A stretch of 64,000 nucleotides of DNA from Algoriphagus terrigena DSM 22685 (GTDB taxonomy: Bacteria > Bacteroidota > Bacteroidia > Cytophagales > Cyclobacteriaceae). This document shows positions 60,237-64,000 of this stretch, piece by piece. The DNA lies in the NCBI RefSeq assembly GCF_000429445.1, contig NZ_AUBW01000023.1, positions 1-64,000 on the forward strand, written 5' to 3'. The position numbers were made by a program, and so were the translations under genes. Position 1 is the stretch's first letter. Every line of letters starts with the position of its first letter. The notes below the pieces were generated by a model. That model searched no databases. It was not told the origin of the DNA and was given only the letters and a program-made list of their open reading frames with translations.

Positions 60237-62045
60237 ATGAAAGTTAAATACAAACTGTTTCTCTCACTGCTGTTCCTTTTCGGAGTGATTATCTTATTGG
60301 GGGGCTTTGGAAGCTACTACCTTCGCTTGCTGGCTGAGGATTCGGCAGCAATTATGAAAGACAACAACCGCACCTTGGTCTATGTCCGGATTATTGAAAA
60401 TAAGCTGGACAGTCTTCAGTATAAGACTTTGGAGGAGACCCTTTCTTCAGGCGAATCAGCAGACTTTTTCACTAAAATCTACGAGACGACAGACTTCCAG
60501 CTGGCCAATTTTACCGAAGTGGGAGAGGAGGAACTGACCGAAAAACTGGTCAATGACCTTGGTAGATTAGAAGCGCTGTATCAGGAAGGCGGGTTTCGCT
60601 CCTCGGAGAAAATCAAAGATGAAATCCTGCCTCTGATTAAACAGATCAAGCAGCAGACCGACCAACTCTATGTACTCAACTCTGAGGCGATGCTGCGCAA
60701 GAATGAACATGCTGCAGCCACCGCCGAAAAGGCTGTATTATACATGAATATCTTTGGCGGTTCCTGTATTTTGGCGGGATTGGTATTTATCATCGGCTTG
60801 CCGATCTACATCTCGAGGCCGCTGGAGACTTTTGCCGGGGCAATCAAAGAGGTGTCCAGAGGGAACTACAAGGTCTCGATACCGATCCGCTCCCGTGATG
60901 AATATGGCACCCTCGCGGGTCTGTTTAATCTGATGGCGGCAAAGCTGGACAAGTTTGAGCACTCAAACCTCGCCAAGGTATTGCATGAGCAGAAGCGCCT
61001 GAATGCGGTGATCAACCATCTGGATGAGGTCATCCTGGGGCTGGACGAACGCAAGAACGTGATCTTTGCAAACGACCACTGTCTGAAGCTTCTCGATCTC
61101 AAGCGCGAACAAGTCGTGGGGCAGCATGCGTCCAGTATCGCGATCCACAATCAGTTGATGGACAGCTTGATTCAGGAGCTAATGATTGACTTCTCCGACT
61201 TCGAAGAAAAAGAATACCCCTCGATTACCATTGTTGAGGGGAAGAAGGAGAAGCTTTTTACCAAGAATGTAATTGATGTGGTGGAAACCATGGAAGGAGA
61301 GTCCCGAAAGGTCCTGCTGGGTCATGTCATTGTGCTCACGGATATCACCGCTTTTACAGAAAAGGACAAAGCAAAGACTCACTTCATAGCGACACTTTCC
61401 CACGAGTTGAAGACTCCCGTCTCTGCGATCCTTCTGAGTACCAATCTGCTGAGAAATGCCAAATCCGGACTGCTAAATGAAAGTCAAAGCGAGTTAATCA
61501 CCACCATTGAAAACAACAGCGAACGGATCCGCAGGATGATCAACGAGGTGCTCGATATCTCCAAGATCGAGAACGGATCGATTGATATCAATCTGTCAAC
61601 TGAGTCCCCCGGAAATCTAATCGAAAGGGCAGTGGATGGGGTAAGTCTTTTTTTGAAGGACAAAAATCTGGCGATTACCATCTTACCAATTTCCGGTCTT
61701 CCGATGATCAAAGTTGACGCGCATAAGCTGGTATGGGTACTGAACAATCTCTTGACAAACGCCATCCGCTATGCGCCTGAAGGGTCTTCTATCGAGATCA
61801 GGACACGTTTGCGCTTGGATTTTCTGGAAATCAGCGTCACGGACCATGGACTGGGAATTGGTCTGGGCAATCAGAAGAAGATCTTTCAGAAATTCACCAA
61901 GCTCGAGAATGCCGAGATCTCCGGGACGGGGCTGGGCCTTGCGATCTCCAAAGAGTTTGTCGAGGCGATGAACGGAAGTATTGGCGTAGAATCCACCGAG
62001 GGGAAAGGCGCTACTTTTTGGGTGAGGCTGCCAGTGGGTAAATAA
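60237..62045 (+). CDS. HAMP/PAS sensor histidine kinase, partner of the split KdpD
   Basis: A 602-residue inner-membrane kinase. TM1 (LFLSLLFLFGVIILLGGFGS, about 6-25), a periplasmic helical sensor, TM2 (IFGGSCILAGLVFIIGLPIYI, about 173-193), a HAMP linker, a PAS-like domain (VIVLTDITAFTEK), then HisKA with H389 (ATLSHELKTPVSAIL) and HATPase (NLLTNAIRYAPEGS, GTGLGLAISK). Follows kdpD directly and is probably cotranscribed. Likely phosphodonor for the NtrC-type regulator at 51614. Confidence 0.92.
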   Translation: MKVKYKLFLSLLFLFGVIILLGGFGSYYLRLLAEDSAAIMKDNNRTLVYVRIIENKLDSLQYKTLEETLSSGESADFFTKIYETTDFQLANFTEVGEEELTEKLVNDLGRLEALYQEGGFRSSEKIKDEILPLIKQIKQQTDQLYVLNSEAMLRKNEHAAATAEKAVLYMNIFGGSCILAGLVFIIGLPIYISRPLETFAGAIKEVSRGNYKVSIPIRSRDEYGTLAGLFNLMAAKLDKFEHSNLAKVLHEQKRLNAVINHLDEVILGLDERKNVIFANDHCLKLLDLKREQVVGQHASSIAIHNQLMDSLIQELMIDFSDFEEKEYPSITIVEGKKEKLFTKNVIDVVETMEGESRKVLLGHVIVLTDITAFTEKDKAKTHFIATLSHELKTPVSAILLSTNLLRNAKSGLLNESQSELITTIENNSERIRRMINEVLDISKIENGSIDINLSTESPGNLIERAVDGVSLFLKDKNLAITILPISGLPMIKVDAHKLVWVLNNLLTNAIRYAPEGSSIEIRTRLRLDFLEISVTDHGLGIGLGNQKKIFQKFTKLENAEISGTGLGLAISKEFVEAMNGSIGVESTEGKGATFWVRLPVGK

Positions 62046-62327
62046 ACGGGGTTTTTTAAAAGCCAGCACAGAGGATTTTGGTGAAAACAGAGGTTTGATG
62101 ACAGGCCGACAGCTTTTTTTTAAGGGCAGTGAAAAATCCTCCGCCTGGACGAAGACTGGAGTAAGAGATTCTTTCCGCTGAAGAAAGCACACACAAGTAC
62201 AAAACCACGCTGGAATCACGACGTGTCGGGCTGGGTTATGGTCTGTCGAAATTTTTTTTGACTATTAATCCTACAAAAATAAAAGATATACATTACTTTT
62301 ACTTTCGTAGAACAAATAAATCAAATA

Positions 62328-62666
62328 GTGAAAGGATCTTATTTAGGAGAATTAGAAGAGCTTATCTTGTTGACAGTAGGGGTATTGTTTCCCGAAGCTT
62401 ATGGGGTGTCGGTCATGGATGAACTCAAGATTCAGGCAGGTCGCTCCCTGAATATCTCGGCGGTGCATTCGGTACTGAGCCGTCTCGAAGAGAAAGGGTA
62501 TGTGAAATCGCAAATGAGCCAACCTACGGAGGAACGGGGGGGAAGAAGAAAGCGGATTTTTACCCTGACCGCTGCTGGAAAGAATGCCCTGGAAGAAAGT
62601 CAGGCATTGAGAAACCAGCTTTACTCCATGATTCCCAAGCCGGCATTTGAACTCAAACTCACCTAG
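62328..62666 (+). CDS. PadR-family transcriptional regulator
   Basis: A 112-residue winged-helix repressor: YLGELEELILLTVGVLF start, AVHSVLSRLEEKGYVKSQM recognition region and RRKRIFTLTAAGKNALEESQ wing, as in PadR-s1 proteins. The start is a GTG at 62328. It lies 13 bases before an FtsX-like permease gene, so it probably senses a stress or inhibitor and controls that transporter. Confidence 0.9.
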   Translation: MKGSYLGELEELILLTVGVLFPEAYGVSVMDELKIQAGRSLNISAVHSVLSRLEEKGYVKSQMSQPTEERGGRRKRIFTLTAAGKNALEESQALRNQLYSMIPKPAFELKLT

Positions 62667-62679
62667 GCCGGCCTCTTCA

Positions 62680-64000
62680 ATGAAACCAAGACCTCCCAAA
62701 TGGGCTGATAAATTCCTGACCTGGTATTGCCGGGAAGATCTCCTCGATGAAATTCAGGGGGATATCTACGAACTCTACGAAAGAAAATCCAAGGAAAGCA
62801 TACGGGCTGCCAACCGGCAGTTTGTCTGGAATGTGCTGCGCTTTTTCAGGATCAAAAATATCAAAAAGAAGAAATCTGAATCCTATTCAAATTCTATTAC
62901 TACTGCCATGCTGAAAAACAACCTGCTCGTATTTTTCCGGAGTTTCCGCCGGAACCCAGGTCACTCGCTGCTCTCGCTTTTTGGCCTTTCCATTGCCTTT
63001 GCCTGTACTTTTCTAATCTCCCTCTGGGTCATCAATGAATTCTCTTTTGATCGATTCCACCAGGATTCCGACCACCTGTACAAGGTCATCTCCCATGTGG
63101 ATGCAAACGGCTCTGTGCAGACAGAATTTCTGGCTGGATTCAATATGAACGCAGAAAGCATCCCTGAGGTGGAAGAGGTGACGCATATTTCGACAGGTTC
63201 CAGATGGCCCCATGAATTGTGTTTCTGGCCGGAAGGTGGGGCAGAGGAATGCGTTTATTTCAACGGCATATACGCAAGCCCGAGTCTCTTTTCTACCTTT
63301 TCTTTTCCGATTCTCAGCGGGGATCCCAATCCTCTAAAAGATGTAGCACAGATAGCGATCTCCGAGAAAATGGCCAAGACACTGTATGGCGAGGAAAGTC
63401 CCTTGGGGAAGATCATCAACATAGACGGGTCCAAAGAAGTAGCTGTTGCAGCAGTCTTTCAGGATGTTCCCTCACAGTCATCCATCACCTTTGATTTTGC
63501 ACTCCCTTTCTCTATCCTCCAGCGGCAATGGGGCATCAATGACGAAGGCTTGCAGGCCCAGTTTTTCGAAGTATATGTGAAAACTTCCTCCCAGCTACCG
63601 CCTGAGCAGCTTTCCGCCAAACTCAATCAGTCTACCGTGATAGGCGAGGAATACCTGGGCAAGAAGATCTCCTATGAAGCAGTGCCGTTTACTGACTGGC
63701 ATTTAAACAATACCTACGAGAATGGGAAGGCTGCCGGAGGACGAATTGATAATGTAAGACTTTTCACCCTGATCGCCTTGCTGGTACTGGCCATGGCGGT
63801 GATTAATTTTGTAAATCTATCTACGGCCAAGGCAACCTTGAGAGCCAAAGAAATCGGCGTGAGAAAGGCCATTGGAGCAGTGAAAAGCAGTCTGGTGGCG
63901 CAGTTTATGAGCGAATCCTTTGTCATGGTACTGGCGGCATTTCTGTTGGGAATAGGCTGGACCATCCTGACTTTGCCGACATTCAATAGCATCATTGATG
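62680..64000 (+). CDS. FtsX/MacB-like ABC permease (partial, runs off the window)
   Basis: From the ATG at 62680, open to the window end (440 codons seen). Residues 1-70 form a cytoplasmic prefix domain (RPPKWADKFLTWYCREDLL, EIQGDIYELYERK), as in permease-prefix proteins next to PadR regulators. Then TM1 (LLSLFGLSIAFACTFLISLW), a large periplasmic MacB_PCD domain (ISEKMAKTLYGEESPLGKII) and the start of the FtsX core (FTLIALLVLAMAVINFVNLSTAKA). It would work with an ATP-binding protein elsewhere, exporting or sensing antimicrobial compounds. Confidence 0.88.
   Translation, partial: MKPRPPKWADKFLTWYCREDLLDEIQGDIYELYERKSKESIRAANRQFVWNVLRFFRIKNIKKKKSESYSNSITTAMLKNNLLVFFRSFRRNPGHSLLSLFGLSIAFACTFLISLWVINEFSFDRFHQDSDHLYKVISHVDANGSVQTEFLAGFNMNAESIPEVEEVTHISTGSRWPHELCFWPEGGAEECVYFNGIYASPSLFSTFSFPILSGDPNPLKDVAQIAISEKMAKTLYGEESPLGKIINIDGSKEVAVAAVFQDVPSQSSITFDFALPFSILQRQWGINDEGLQAQFFEVYVKTSSQLPPEQLSAKLNQSTVIGEEYLGKKISYEAVPFTDWHLNNTYENGKAAGGRIDNVRLFTLIALLVLAMAVINFVNLSTAKATLRAKEIGVRKAIGAVKSSLVAQFMSESFVMVLAAFLLGIGWTILTLPTFNSIID

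Overview
The window looks like chromosome from a Bacteroidota bacterium, most likely of the Cytophagales/Cyclobacteriaceae type (an inference from gene content, not a database match). Supporting signs are TAnnTTTG-type -7 promoter elements close to start codons, few Shine-Dalgarno sequences, a TonB-dependent receptor with a carboxypeptidase-like N-terminal domain, TPR-HisKA_2 histidine kinases, and dispersed hairpin repeats in intergenic DNA.

Layout. 1-1600: an IS110-family element with a minus-strand DEDD transposase and a strongly folded noncoding end, next to two hairpin repeats. 2184-12383: signalling genes, namely an alpha/beta hydrolase, two TPR/HisKA_2 sensor kinases, a GAF-containing sigma-54 activator, a lipoprotein and an NtrC-like response regulator. 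12388-19347: a minus-strand run of hydrolases (MBL-fold protein, protoglobin, two isochorismatase-like proteins, four alpha/beta hydrolases of which two are paralogues). 19590-26410: amidohydrolase, outer-membrane barrel, membrane nucleotide cyclase and a third TPR/HisKA_2 kinase. 26534-27111: tRNA-Pro(TGG) followed by three degenerate tandem copies.

27342-45225 is a nitrate assimilation island. It holds MoeA, MobA, a CobA-type SAM methyltransferase (siroheme branch) and a MoaC-MoaB fusion; a porin; a rubredoxin-tailed protein; a nitrate reductase fused to its own flavin reductase and BFD domains; a NarK/NasA transporter; and one operon with NirB, NirD, a DUF4202 protein, a NarX-like kinase and a NarL-like regulator. 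TACGTA / TAAGTAT-AA-ATACTTA inverted repeats recur in the intergenic regions and look like the operators of this regulon.

45583-51341: a small secreted Cys-rich protein with a TonB receptor (probably metal related), a small protein behind a perfect 26-bp palindrome, a ClC-family channel, a Cys-rich copper-storage-like four-helix protein and a 55-residue charged protein. 51614-62045: a potassium island with an NtrC-type regulator, a 33-residue membrane peptide, KdpF, KdpA, KdpB, KdpC, an outer-membrane porin, a KdpD sensor without transmitter, and a separate HAMP/PAS histidine kinase. 62328-64000: a PadR regulator and an FtsX-like permease cut off by the window end.

The most unusual items are the putative IS110 guide (bridge) RNA, the tRNA-Pro array whose three copies carry a changed anticodon arm reading as UUA, the operator family of the nitrate regulon, the electron-transfer fusion proteins of the nitrate island, and the Kdp system controlled by an NtrC-type regulator instead of KdpE.
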